64,000 nucleotides of DNA, from the NCBI RefSeq assembly GCF_900091315.1, contig NZ_FLSP01000027.1, positions 1 to 64,000 on the forward strand. Direction: 5' to 3'. The DNA is from Streptomyces sp. DI166. GTDB lineage: Bacteria; Actinomycetota; Actinomycetes; Streptomycetales; Streptomycetaceae. Below, piece after piece: positions 1 to 8,343 of this stretch (its first letter is position 1; every line of letters starts with the position of its first letter). The notes under the pieces were generated by a model. The model saw only the letters and a list, made by a program, of their open reading frames with translations. It did no database searches and was not told the origin of the DNA. Position numbers and translations under genes: made by a program.

Positions 1-1
1 G

Positions 2-715
2 GCCCTGTCCGGGCCGCAGTCGGCACCGGCGGCCCCGGCGCAGCCCGGCCCGCGGCCCGCGCCGCAGGTCCCCGCCCAGGGCGTCGCCTCCACCCCGCTC
101 ACCAGTGGCCCCGGCGGCGGTCAGCCCTCCTGGGCCCAGCAGGTGCACCGGCTGGCCGGTGAGGACCAGCCGGTCGCCCCCTGGAAGCCGCCGGTCGAGG
201 ACCCCTTCCAGGCCGCCGCCCGGCGCCAGGCGTCCGCCCGGCCCGCCTCCCTGGGCAGGCGGTTCGCCGCGCGGCTGCTGGACACCGTCGTCGTGCTCGG
301 CGTGACCGGGGCGGCCGCCGTGCCGCTCGGCACCAAGGCGCTCGACCACATCGACCAGAAGATCGACGCGGCCCGCTTCTCCGGCGAGACGGTCACCGTG
401 TGGCTGCTGGACTCCACGACCTCCGTCTACCTCGGCATCGTGCTGGGCGTCCTGCTGGTCTTCGGCGCGCTCTACGAGGCGCTGCCCACCGCCAAGTGGG
501 GCCGCACGCTGGGCAAGAAGCTGTTCGGGCTCGAAGTGCGCGACATCGAGGCCCACGAACCGCCCACCATGGGCGGGGCGCTGCGCCGCTGGCTCGTCTA
601 CAGCGTCCCCGGACTGCTGGTGATCGGGGTCGTGGGTGTTCTGTGGTGTCTGTTCGACAAGCCGTGGCGGCAGTGCTGGCACGACAAGGCCGCGGGTACG
701 TTCGTGGCGGGATGA
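2..715 (+). CDS. RDD family membrane protein (5' end outside window)
   Basis: The frame is open from the first bases, so the start lies upstream and at least 237 residues are visible. The N-terminal part is a Pro/Ala/Gly-rich, probably cytoplasmic linker. From about nt 245 an RDD domain follows: a basic entry segment leading into RLLDT, a first hydrophobic helix, a second long helix (VYLGIVLGVLLVFGALYEAL), the family motif GRTLGKKLFGL, and a last helix ending in FDKPWRQCWHDKAAGT. RDD proteins are small integral membrane proteins whose substrate is generally unknown; some have been linked to ion transport. A second RDD gene follows in the same direction. A GTG at 143 could start a shorter product, but it sits inside the linker and upstream codon use looks coding. 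Confidence 0.88.
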   Translation, partial: ALSGPQSAPAAPAQPGPRPAPQVPAQGVASTPLTSGPGGGQPSWAQQVHRLAGEDQPVAPWKPPVEDPFQAAARRQASARPASLGRRFAARLLDTVVVLGVTGAAAVPLGTKALDHIDQKIDAARFSGETVTVWLLDSTTSVYLGIVLGVLLVFGALYEALPTAKWGRTLGKKLFGLEVRDIEAHEPPTMGGALRRWLVYSVPGLLVIGVVGVLWCLFDKPWRQCWHDKAAGTFVAG

Positions 716-804
716 CCCGGTACGGCGAGCGGCGCGGATGATTCCGTACTCCGGACGGCCGCTCGCCGGATGCGGGAACCGGGGGTTCGCGGTCGACTCG
801 GGCC

Positions 805-1440
805 ATGAGCAGTGAACCGCCTCCCGGCCCCGGCGGACAGCCGCCCGAGGACGACCCGTTCAGGAAACAGCCCCCGCCCGGGGACTCCGGCGCGGGCTCG
901 CCGTACGACAGCCAGCCGCCGCCGTACCAGGGCGGTCCCTACGGTGGTGACCCCTACGGCTCCGGCGGCTACCCGGCCGATCCGCTGGCCGGGATGCCGC
1001 CGCTCGCGGACGGCGGCCGGCGCACCCTGGCCCGGATCATCGACATGATCATGGTGGCCGTGGTGGTGTGGCTGCTCACCTGGGCGTTCCGGGTCAACGA
1101 GCTGGACATGAGCGCCGACAACGTCAACTACGGCAAGTCGCTCGTGCAGTCCGTGATCGCGGCCGTCCTCTACATCGGCTACGACACCTTCATGATGTCC
1201 CGGACCGGCCAGACGCTCGGCAAGAAGTGGCTGGGCATGCGGGTGGCCAATCTGGACAACGGAGCCACGCCCTCCGTGCAGACCTCGTTCGTGCGCGCGC
1301 TGGTGCTGTGGATCCCGTTCGCCTTCTGCTGCGCCTGCATCTGGACCGCGATCTGCGGCGGCTGGAGCTTCTTCGACAAGCCCTACCGGCAGGGCCTGCA
1401 CGACAAGGCGGCCAAGACGGTGGTGGTCAGCACGCGTTGA
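805..1440 (+). CDS. RDD family membrane protein
   Basis: A 211-residue protein. The first ~65 residues are rich in Pro, Gly and Tyr (PYGGDPYG-like repeats) and should be a disordered cytoplasmic tail. An RDD domain follows, beginning GRRTLARIIDMIM, with a first helix, a central helix, the GQTLGKKWLGMRV motif, a Cys-rich last helix (FCCACIWTAICGG) and the terminal FDKPYRQGLHDKAAKT motif. It is a paralogue of the gene just upstream and lies in tandem with it 89 nt away. The ATG has no strong Shine-Dalgarno sequence, so it may be read from a leaderless or coupled message. The molecular function is unknown; the family assignment is secure. Confidence 0.9.
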   Translation: MSSEPPPGPGGQPPEDDPFRKQPPPGDSGAGSPYDSQPPPYQGGPYGGDPYGSGGYPADPLAGMPPLADGGRRTLARIIDMIMVAVVVWLLTWAFRVNELDMSADNVNYGKSLVQSVIAAVLYIGYDTFMMSRTGQTLGKKWLGMRVANLDNGATPSVQTSFVRALVLWIPFAFCCACIWTAICGGWSFFDKPYRQGLHDKAAKTVVVSTR

Positions 1441-1459
1441 GGCGGTGCTGCGGCGCGGG

Positions 1460-1716
1460 TCAGGCGGCGCGCTCGGGAACCGGTGCCGGGGCCGGCGCGT
1501 CCTCCGCCACGGCGGGGCCGGGCGGCGGATCGCGATGACGCGCGCCTTCGGCCTGGGTGCCGTCAGCGCCACCAGCAGTCCGAGGGCAACTGCCGCGACG
1601 GCGATGAGCGCGATGGCCGCACCCGAACTCGCCTGTGACAGCAGCAGCATGGCGAAGGTCGACAGAAGCACGGTGCACGAACCGTAGGCGAGCTGTGCGG
1701 CGGTCGGACGAGGCAT
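1460..1716 (-). CDS. Small two-helix membrane protein, frame apparently broken by a 1-nt indel
   Basis: The ATG at 1716 opens a small protein with two hydrophobic helices (about residues 10-28 and 33-52) and a basic tail. Read literally, the frame runs on without a stop for hundreds of codons antisense to the upstream RDD gene, which is implausible. Adding one C in the C/G-rich run near 1511-1525 moves the reading into a frame coding AVAEDAPAPAPVPERAA and then TGA at 1460. That gives a compact 85-residue product of the acidic, Pro/Ala-tailed kind expected for such Streptomyces proteins. Either the gene carries a real frameshift or the assembly lost a base in a GC homopolymer region. The function is unknown. 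Confidence 0.5.
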
Positions 1717-2115
1717 GGTGATCGTGTCCTCGGAATCGGGGGTACACGGGGGTGTGGGCCTGGCATTCCGCCAACTTCTGGGCGTTCCGCCAGTCGACTC
1801 TAATCGCGTGCATGCCCGAGCGGAACGAACAGTAAGCGTGACCTAACCAACAGTACCGGTGCACGGGGGGCGCACGGAGTCATGGTGTCCACGAACTGGA
1901 CGCTGTCACGCGCCTGTCGAGTATGCCGCGGGTGTCCGTAAAGCGGATCGCGACTCCGCATAGTGCAATTGACCTGCTCAAGTCAAGGTCTGTCTTTTCT
2001 GCTGAACCTCTAGTCAAATGTCGTCACTTGACTACACGCGTTGATCACGCGCGCGCGAATCTCCATGACCAGGAACCCTCCCGTCGCGCGCGCACAACGC
2101 GGGGGAGGATCTCAA
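1717..2115. promoter_or_regulatory. Intergenic region with paired TTGAC/GTCAA inverted repeats upstream of the M6 protease
   Basis: No gene is seen in this ~400-bp gap. It has clearly lower GC than its surroundings and carries two spaced inverted repeats of related sequence: TTGAC (1969-1973) with GTCAA (1982-1986), and TAGTCAA (2011-2017) with TTGACTA (2028-2034, perfect 7-bp arms). Both lie within 150 bp of the protease start, so they are reasonable operator candidates. Which regulator binds is not known to me. Confidence 0.4.
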
Positions 2116-4467
2116 GTGACCAGCAGACCCTGGACGTTCAGAGCGGCGGCCACCGCTGTCGCGCTCGCGGCGGCCGCCGCCACGCTGTCCGCCGCCGGCG
2201 TGGCACAGGCGGACTCGCCGGCCCGGCCGGAGGCCGTGGACCGCCACGACCCGCACCCTGGGAAGGGTACGGACTCGCACGACCTCAAAGGCCCCCTGAG
2301 CGACACTCAGGCCGCCCAGCGCGAGGAGGCCCTGAACCAGGTTCTCTCCGGCAAGGCTTCGGTGAAGGACCGCAAGGGCTCGAAGGTCGTCCAGCTGAAG
2401 AGCAAGAAGGGCGACAGCAAGTACGTCGAGCTCGGCCGTGAGAAGACCGACAAGATCTTCACCATCCTGGTGGAGTTCGGGGACCAGATAGACAGCCGCT
2501 ACGGCGGCACCCCCGGTCCCCTGCACAACCAGATCGCCAAGCCGAACCGGAAGAAGGACAACTCCACGGCCTGGCGCGAGGACTACGACCAGCAGTACTT
2601 CGACGACCTGTACTTCGGCCACGGCAAGAACGTGGACTCGGTCAAGACGTACTACGAGAAGCAGTCCTCGGGCCGTTACTCGGTCGAGGGCGAGGTCTCC
2701 GACTGGGTGAAGGTCCCCTACAACGAGGCCCGTTACGGCAACAACGCCTGCGGTGACAGCAACTGCCCGAGCGTGTGGAACGTCGTCAGCGACGGTCTGA
2801 ACGCCTGGGTCGCCCAGCAGAAGGCGGCCGGCCGCACCGACGCCCAGATCAAGGCGGACGTCGCTCGCTACGACGAGTGGGACCGCTACGACTTCGACGG
2901 CGACGGCGACTTCAACGAGCCGGACGGCTACATCGACCACTTCCAGATCGTGCACGCCGGTGAGGACGAGTCCGCCGGCGGCGGCGTCCAGGGCGAGGAC
3001 GCGATCTGGGCGCACCGCTGGTACGCCTTCGGCACCGACGCCGGCGCCACCGGCCCCGAGCAGAACAAGCTCGGCGGTGCGAAGATCGGCGACACCGGTA
3101 TCTGGGTCGGCGACTACACCATCCAGCCGGAGAACGGCGGCCTCGGTGTCTTCGCCCACGAGTACGGCCACGACCTCGGTCTGCCGGACCTCTACGACAC
3201 CAACGGCGGCGAGAACTCCACCGGCTTCTGGACGCTGATGTCGTCCGGCTCCTGGCTCGGCCAGGGCAAGAAGGAGATCGGTGACCTGCCCGGCGACATG
3301 ACCGCCTGGGACAAGCTCCAGCTCGGCTGGCTGAACTACGACACCGCCAAGGCCGGGGTCAACTCCTGGCACAAGCTGGGCGTTGCCGAGTACAACACCA
3401 AGCACAAGCAGGCGCTGGTCGTCAATCTGCCGAAGAAGGCCGTCACCACTGAGATCGTCACTCCCGCCGAGGGCCAGACCCAGTGGTGGAGCGGCAGCGG
3501 TGACAACCTCAAGAACACGCTGACGCGTTCGGTGGACCTCACCGGCAAGTCGAAGGCCGAGCTGACCTTCGACGGCTGGTACGACATCGAGGCCAACTAC
3601 GACTACCTCTACACCGAGGTGTCGACCGACGGCGGCGCCAACTGGACCGCGATCGACGGCACGGTGGACGGTCAGCCGGTCCCGCGCGACGGCAGCGACA
3701 AGCCCGCGCTGCACGGCACGCTCGACGGCTACAAGAAGTTCGCGTTCAACCTGGACGCCTACGCGGGTCAGAAGATCGACCTGCGCTTCCGCTACCAGAC
3801 CGACGGCGGCGTGGCCCAGAAGGGCTTCGCGGCCGACGCGATCTCGGTGACCGCGGACGGTGCGGCGGTGTTCACCGACAACGCCGAGACCGCGGACGCC
3901 GCTTGGAAGGCGACCGGCTTCTCCCGTATCGGCGCGTCCTTCACCAAGGACTACGCGCAGTACTACATCGCCGAGAACCGGCAGTACGTGTCGTACGACA
4001 AGACCCTCAAGGTCGGCCCGTACAACTTCGGCTTCGCCGACCGCCCGGACTGGGTCGAGCACTACGCGTACCAGAACGGTCTGCTGATCTGGAAGTGGGA
4101 CACCTCCCAGGCGGACAACAACACCAGCCAGCACCCGGGTACCGGTCTGATCCTGCCGATCGACTCCCACCCGACCGCGCTGAAGTGGACCGACGGCACG
4201 CTGATGCGCAACCGCATCCAGGCCTACGACTCGCCGTTCAGCACCTTCCGCAGCGACGGCATGACGCTGCACAAGGCGGGCGTCGCGAAGTGGATTCCGG
4301 GCTCGAAGGGTGTTTCGGTCTTCAACGACCGGAAGAACGACTACTACGACGAGTCGAACCCGACCGGTGGCGTCAAGATCACTGACACCAACACCAAGAT
4401 CAAGATCACCAAGGAGGCCAAGAACGGCTCCACGATCGAGCTTGAGGTTGGCAAAGCGGGCCGGTAA
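2116..4467 (+). CDS. Secreted M6 family metalloprotease (immune inhibitor A-like)
   Basis: A 783-residue exported zinc protease. The GTG at 2116 is preferred because a GGAGG at 2104-2108 lies 7 nt upstream and the product then begins with a normal signal peptide: a short basic start, an Ala-rich helix and a likely cut after VAQA (residue 32). In-frame upstream ATGs would add a basic extension before that signal. The catalytic motif HEYGHDLGLPD starts at residue 348 and has the HExxHxxGxxD pattern of M6 peptidases. Acidic, Asp-rich segments (DFDGDGDFNEPDGY) just before it look calcium-binding. The C-terminal half contains a jelly-roll-like region of the immune-inhibitor type. It stands alone, with its own promoter region and a terminator. 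Confidence 0.93.
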   Translation: MTSRPWTFRAAATAVALAAAAATLSAAGVAQADSPARPEAVDRHDPHPGKGTDSHDLKGPLSDTQAAQREEALNQVLSGKASVKDRKGSKVVQLKSKKGDSKYVELGREKTDKIFTILVEFGDQIDSRYGGTPGPLHNQIAKPNRKKDNSTAWREDYDQQYFDDLYFGHGKNVDSVKTYYEKQSSGRYSVEGEVSDWVKVPYNEARYGNNACGDSNCPSVWNVVSDGLNAWVAQQKAAGRTDAQIKADVARYDEWDRYDFDGDGDFNEPDGYIDHFQIVHAGEDESAGGGVQGEDAIWAHRWYAFGTDAGATGPEQNKLGGAKIGDTGIWVGDYTIQPENGGLGVFAHEYGHDLGLPDLYDTNGGENSTGFWTLMSSGSWLGQGKKEIGDLPGDMTAWDKLQLGWLNYDTAKAGVNSWHKLGVAEYNTKHKQALVVNLPKKAVTTEIVTPAEGQTQWWSGSGDNLKNTLTRSVDLTGKSKAELTFDGWYDIEANYDYLYTEVSTDGGANWTAIDGTVDGQPVPRDGSDKPALHGTLDGYKKFAFNLDAYAGQKIDLRFRYQTDGGVAQKGFAADAISVTADGAAVFTDNAETADAAWKATGFSRIGASFTKDYAQYYIAENRQYVSYDKTLKVGPYNFGFADRPDWVEHYAYQNGLLIWKWDTSQADNNTSQHPGTGLILPIDSHPTALKWTDGTLMRNRIQAYDSPFSTFRSDGMTLHKAGVAKWIPGSKGVSVFNDRKNDYYDESNPTGGVKITDTNTKIKITKEAKNGSTIELEVGKAGR

Positions 4468-4492
4468 TTAGCATCTGCCCAGGTCAGAGCGT

Positions 4493-4528
4493 GATCGGCG
4501 GTGACCCCCTGGCGGGTTGCCGCCGATC
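4493..4528 (+). terminator. Terminator hairpin after the M6 protease
   Basis: The perfect 9-bp arms GATCGGCGG (4493-4501) and CCGCCGATC (4520-4528) enclose a loop that can itself pair ACCC with GGGT. The hairpin is followed by CGTGTTT. It lies 25 nt after the protease stop. Confidence 0.65.
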
Positions 4529-4589
4529 CGTGTTTAGGTGCGTCCTGTGGCTCTCTTATTGACACCGACGCACACGGGGGTGTGACCGC

Positions 4590-4934
4590 ATGGCCGCAGG
4601 AGGTTTCTGCAAGCTGCCGACCGGCAGCGTGGTGGTGGCGCTGAACCTGCCCTCGCCGTCCGCCGACGGCACGGGCTCGGTCCGCGTCCTCGTCCACGCC
4701 CGCAACCGGGCCCGGGCCCTGACCAGGCTCCGGAATCTGGGTCTGCGGGCCGTCTACCTGCGCGGCAACCTGGCTCCTCCGACCCCGGACGAGATCACCG
4801 CGGTCCTGCACCATCCGGACGGACTGATATGGCGTACGGCCCCCGACCTGGGCGTCACCCCGGCCGCGGATCTGGAGCAGGAGCTGTGGCGCCCGATCAG
4901 ATCCCTGCTCAGACGCCCGGCGGCACCGGCGTAG
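4590..4934 (+). CDS. Conserved hypothetical protein, 114 aa
   Basis: A small soluble protein with no signal peptide or membrane helix. It begins with a short beta-rich stretch (GSVVVALNLPSPSADG), then a basic segment with repeated Arg/Ala (HARNRARALTRLRNLGLRAVYL) and a C-terminal helix ending in Pro/Ala. The pattern resembles a small alpha/beta fold, but I do not recognise a named domain. Codon use is fully Streptomyces-like with strong third-position GC. It lies alone between the protease and the convergent pncA gene. Function unknown. Confidence 0.75.
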   Translation: MAAGGFCKLPTGSVVVALNLPSPSADGTGSVRVLVHARNRARALTRLRNLGLRAVYLRGNLAPPTPDEITAVLHHPDGLIWRTAPDLGVTPAADLEQELWRPIRSLLRRPAAPA

Positions 4935-5000
4935 GGGCGGATGCCCGACGGCACCGGCGTGGGGCGGCTCGGGCGTGGGGCGGCACCGGCGCAGGTCGGC

Positions 5001-5591
5001 TCAGGCCACGACCGGCTTGCCGGTGAGCTCCACGCCCGCCTGCCGCAGCTCCTCCAGGGCCCGGTCCGTCGTCTCCGCCGCGACCCCCGCCGTCAGGTCC
5101 AGCAGGACCTGGGTGCGGAAGCCCTCGCGGGCCGCGTCCAGGGCGGTGGCCCGGACGCAGTGGTCGGTGGCGATACCGACCACGTCGACCTCGGTGACCT
5201 GCCGGGCGCGCAGCCAGTCGGCCAGCTTCACGCCGTTCTCGTCCGTGCCCTCGAAGCCGCTGTACGCCGCCGCGTACGCGCCCTTGTCGAAGACCGCGTC
5301 GACGGCGCCGGAGGCCACCGCGGGGGCGAAGTTCGGGTGGAAGCCCACTCCCTCGGTGCCCGCGACACAGTGCGCGGGCCAGGAGCGGACGTAGTCGGGG
5401 TTGTCGGCGAAGTGGCCGCCGGGCGCGATGTGGTGGTCCCGGGTGGCGACCACGTGCTGGTAGCCCGAACCGGCGGCCTGCCCCACCAGCTCGGTGATGG
5501 CGGCGGCGACATCGGCCCCGCCGGCCACCGCGAGGCTGCCCCCCTCGCAGAAGTCGTTCTGCACGTCTACGACGATCAAGGCGCGGCGCAT
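5001..5591 (-). CDS. pncA: Nicotinamidase / pyrazinamidase (isochorismatase family)
   Basis: A 196-residue cytoplasmic hydrolase that deamidates nicotinamide to nicotinate for NAD salvage. The isochorismatase-fold catalytic triad is visible: Asp9 in DVQNDF, Lys in VFDKGAY, and the nucleophile Cys in GIATDHCVRATALDA. Metal-binding residues are in RDHHIAPGGHF. The length is normal. Directly upstream on the same strand, 93 nt away, is pncB, whose enzyme uses the nicotinate made here, so the two genes encode consecutive steps. Confidence 0.95.
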   Translation of the reverse strand: MRRALIVVDVQNDFCEGGSLAVAGGADVAAAITELVGQAAGSGYQHVVATRDHHIAPGGHFADNPDYVRSWPAHCVAGTEGVGFHPNFAPAVASGAVDAVFDKGAYAAAYSGFEGTDENGVKLADWLRARQVTEVDVVGIATDHCVRATALDAAREGFRTQVLLDLTAGVAAETTDRALEELRQAGVELTGKPVVA

Positions 5592-5684
5592 GGTGGGTGT
5601 CCTTCGACGGAGTGTGAACTTACGAGCCTAGAGACTGGGACGGCACTGCGGGAGGGCGCACCCGCATTGGCTACCCGGGCACCC

Positions 5685-7013
5685 TCAGAGGTACTCCGTC
5701 GGAATGACCGGTTCCCCCCGCGACAACTGCGTCGCCGACAGCGGCAGCCCCGCCCGCGCGGCGATGTGCCGGTCCCGTACGACGTCCAGCGGCTCACGCG
5801 TCACCACGTCACCGCCCTTGACCAGCTCCACGAGCAACTGCCGGTCCGCCAGTCCGGCCGGAACCGGTCCGGTTCCGATGACCTCGGCCTCCGCGGTGCC
5901 CTCCGCGTCCACCCGCCGCGCCGCCCACTTGCGGCCGCCGATGGAGGTCTTGCCCCCGGTCGACTTCTTCGCCACCGGCACCAGCGGTGCCGCCGGATCG
6001 GCGGAGGCGGCACGGGCGACCAGCTTGTAGACCATCGAGCAGGTCGGGTGCCCGGAGCCGGTCACCAGCTGGGTGCCCACGCCGTACGCGTCCACCGGCG
6101 CGGCGGCCAGCGAGGCGATGGCGTACTCGTCCAGGTCCGAGGTCACGATGATCTTCGTGTCCCGCGCCCCCAGCTCGTCCAGCTGCTGCCGCACCCGGTG
6201 CGCCACCAGCAGCAGATCACCGGAGTCGATGCGGACCGCGCCCAGCTCGGGCCCGGCCACCTCCACGGCCGTACGGACCGCCTCGGCGACGTCGTAGGTG
6301 TCCACCAGCAGGGTGGTGCCCCGGCCGAGCGAGTCCACCTGGGCCCGGAACGCGTCCCGTTCGGTGTCGTGCAGCAGGGTGAAGGCGTGCGCGGAGGTGC
6401 CGACGGTCGGGATGCCGTAGCGGAAGCCCGCCGCCAGGTCGGAGGTGGAGGTGAAACCGCCCAGGTAGGCGGCGCGCGAGGCGGCGACCGCGGACAGCTC
6501 GTGGGTGCGCCGGGCCCCCATCTCGATCAGTGGCCGGTCCCCGGCGGCCGAGGACATCCGGGAGGCCGCGGCGGCGATCGCGGAGTCGTGGTTGAGGATG
6601 GAGAGGATCACCGTCTCCAGCAGCACGCACTCGGCGAAGGAGCCCTCGACCCGCATGATCGGCGAGCCGGGGAAGTACACCTCGCCCTCGGGGTAGCCCC
6701 AGATGTCCCCGCTGAAGCGGTAGTCCGCCAGCCAGTCGAGCGTCCGCCCGTCGACCACGGCACGCTCGCGCAGGAAGCCGAGGACGCCCTCGTCGAACCG
6801 GAAGTTCTCCACCGCGTCCAGCACCCGTCCGGTGCCCGCGACCACCCCGTACCGCCGCCCGTTGGGCAGCCGGCGGGTGAAGACCTCGAACACGCTCCGC
6901 CGTTCGGCGGTACCCGCCTTGAGCGCCGCCTGGAGCATCGTCAGCTCGTACTGGTCCGTGAAGAGCGCCGTCGACGGAACTTCCACCGGCAGCCCAAGGT
7001 CCGCTGTGTTCAT
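5685..7013 (-). CDS. pncB: Nicotinate phosphoribosyltransferase
   Basis: A 442-residue enzyme that joins nicotinate to PRPP, giving nicotinate mononucleotide (Preiss-Handler pathway). Recognisable segments are FTDQYELTMLQAAL near the N terminus, the conserved GARRTHE motif carrying the autophosphorylated-type histidine, RIDSGDL, and the C-terminal MVYKLV region. I chose the ATG at 7013, giving MNTADLGLP; a second ATG at 7025 would add MVVA. Neither has a clear Shine-Dalgarno sequence, so a leaderless message is possible. It is divergent from clpS and paired with pncA. Confidence 0.94.
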   Translation of the reverse strand: MNTADLGLPVEVPSTALFTDQYELTMLQAALKAGTAERRSVFEVFTRRLPNGRRYGVVAGTGRVLDAVENFRFDEGVLGFLRERAVVDGRTLDWLADYRFSGDIWGYPEGEVYFPGSPIMRVEGSFAECVLLETVILSILNHDSAIAAAASRMSSAAGDRPLIEMGARRTHELSAVAASRAAYLGGFTSTSDLAAGFRYGIPTVGTSAHAFTLLHDTERDAFRAQVDSLGRGTTLLVDTYDVAEAVRTAVEVAGPELGAVRIDSGDLLLVAHRVRQQLDELGARDTKIIVTSDLDEYAIASLAAAPVDAYGVGTQLVTGSGHPTCSMVYKLVARAASADPAAPLVPVAKKSTGGKTSIGGRKWAARRVDAEGTAEAEVIGTGPVPAGLADRQLLVELVKGGDVVTREPLDVVRDRHIAARAGLPLSATQLSRGEPVIPTEYL

Positions 7014-7070
7014 GGCAACGACCATACCGCACTTCGCGTCAGTGTGACGATTTATGGGGGGCGTGGCAGC

Positions 7071-7388
7071 ATGGGCTGTGTGACGTCACCCGCTCCCGTA
7101 GAGATCGAACGCACCGAGTCGGCGGAAGAGGTCTTCGCCGTCCCCGAGCCCGACGTCCCCTGGGTCACGATCGTCCACAATGACCCGGTCAACCTCATGA
7201 GCTACGTGACGTACGTCTTCCAGACGTACTTCGGCTATCCCAAGGACAAGGCCACCAAGCTCATGCTCGACGTCCACCACAAGGGCCGGGCGGTCGTCTC
7301 CAGCGGAACCCGCGAGGAGATGGAACGCGACGTGCAGGCGATGCACGGATACGGACTGTGGGCCACCCTCCAGCAGGACCGGAAGTAG
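7071..7388 (+). CDS. clpS: ATP-dependent Clp protease adaptor ClpS
   Basis: A 105-residue N-end-rule adaptor that delivers substrates to the ClpA/ClpC unfoldase. The family core is plain: WVTIVHNDPVNLMSYV, FGYPKDKATKLMLDVHHKG and the C-terminal GLWATLQ. The acidic/hydrophobic N-terminal extension (EIERTESAEEV) is the flexible part that inserts into the unfoldase. A run of six G residues lies about 9 nt upstream of the ATG; an in-frame GTG at 7080 is an alternative start. The DUF2017 gene follows 12 nt later, so they are probably one operon. Confidence 0.95.
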   Translation: MGCVTSPAPVEIERTESAEEVFAVPEPDVPWVTIVHNDPVNLMSYVTYVFQTYFGYPKDKATKLMLDVHHKGRAVVSSGTREEMERDVQAMHGYGLWATLQQDRK

Positions 7389-7400
7389 CGACCAGCGCTG

Positions 7401-8009
7401 ATGCCAGGAACCTTCGAACCGCTCCCCGGCGGCGGCGCGGCCGTCGCCCTCGACGACGTCGAGATCTCCATCATCCGGTCGCTGGCCGTGCAGCTCCTGG
7501 AGCTGATCGGCCCGGGCCCCGGCGCGGAGACCTCCGACGACCCGCTCGCCGAACTCTTCACCGACGGCCCGAGCGAGCCGCCCGCCGACCCCGTCCTGCG
7601 CCGCCTCTTCCCGGACGCCTACAGCGACCCCGAGGGCACCCCCGGCCCCGAGCAGGCCGAGGAACAGCGCGCCTACTCCGCCGAGTTCCGCCGCTACACC
7701 GAGAACGACCTGCGCGCGGGCAAGCGGGAGAACGCGCTCGCGGTGATCCGCACCCTGGACGGGCTCAGCGCCGAGTCCGCCGGTGACGGTGGAGCGGTGC
7801 TGAAGCTGGACCCGGACGAGTCCCGGCAGTGGCTCGGCGCCCTCAACGACCTGCGCCTGGCGATCGGCTCCCGCCTCGACATCACCGACGAGGACGACAC
7901 CGAGCTGCTCTACCGCCTGCCGGACGAGGACCCGCGCAAGCCGATGGTGATGGCCTACCTCTGGCTGGGCGGCCTCCAGGAGACCCTCGTCTCCACGCTC
8001 ATGCCCTGA
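7401..8009 (+). CDS. DUF2017 family protein
   Basis: A 202-residue acidic cytoplasmic protein conserved next to clpS in actinobacteria. It opens with a short strand (FEPLPGGGAAVALDDVEI) and then mostly helices, including DVEISIIRSLAVQLLEL, RQWLGALNDLRLAIGSRLDIT and the end segment MAYLWLGGLQETLVSTLMP. The function is not established. Its constant proximity to clpS suggests a link with regulated proteolysis, but that is inference from context. Confidence 0.9.
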   Translation: MPGTFEPLPGGGAAVALDDVEISIIRSLAVQLLELIGPGPGAETSDDPLAELFTDGPSEPPADPVLRRLFPDAYSDPEGTPGPEQAEEQRAYSAEFRRYTENDLRAGKRENALAVIRTLDGLSAESAGDGGAVLKLDPDESRQWLGALNDLRLAIGSRLDITDEDDTELLYRLPDEDPRKPMVMAYLWLGGLQETLVSTLMP

Positions 8010-8343
8010 ACGTGACGGTTGTGACCGTTGTGCGGACTCGCTCAGCGGACGCTCAAATCCGGATAACGATCACGTCAACCCCTCGGCACCCTGTGCCCCT
8101 TTTATGTCCCCTTTGCGCCCTTTTCTCTGTGGAGTGCGCCACATTCGCGCCCTGAATTCCGCCGTGCGGCCGTGATAGACCTTCAACCCGCTCGGCGCGA
8201 ACACCACCCGCATGTTCGGCCGGGTGCGCCACCGAGCCGACCATCGTCGGCCAGGCACCGCTCCATCATCCGGGGGGATCGAGATCCGGTCCGCGGCCGC
8301 ACACACGGCCCGGGTCGGCATGGAGAAAGGCGCACGAACACAT
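8010..8343. other. Intergenic region before the amino-acid permease
   Basis: No gene is supported in this ~330-bp stretch. It is less GC-rich than its neighbours near 8090-8150, with several CCTTT/CCCTTTT runs, and probably holds the permease promoter and a long 5' leader. I see no convincing riboswitch fold or clear promoter boxes. Confidence 0.4.

Noticed and set aside
598..1716. A 372-codon minus-strand open frame across the second RDD gene
   Set aside because: Only its first ~68 codons look like protein. The rest is the antisense of a clear RDD gene in high-GC DNA, and a 1-nt correction gives a sensible stop.
2032..4272. Very long open frame antisense to the M6 protease
   Set aside because: Low-complexity Val/Gly/Arg composition and no domain; typical mirror frame of a GC-rich gene.
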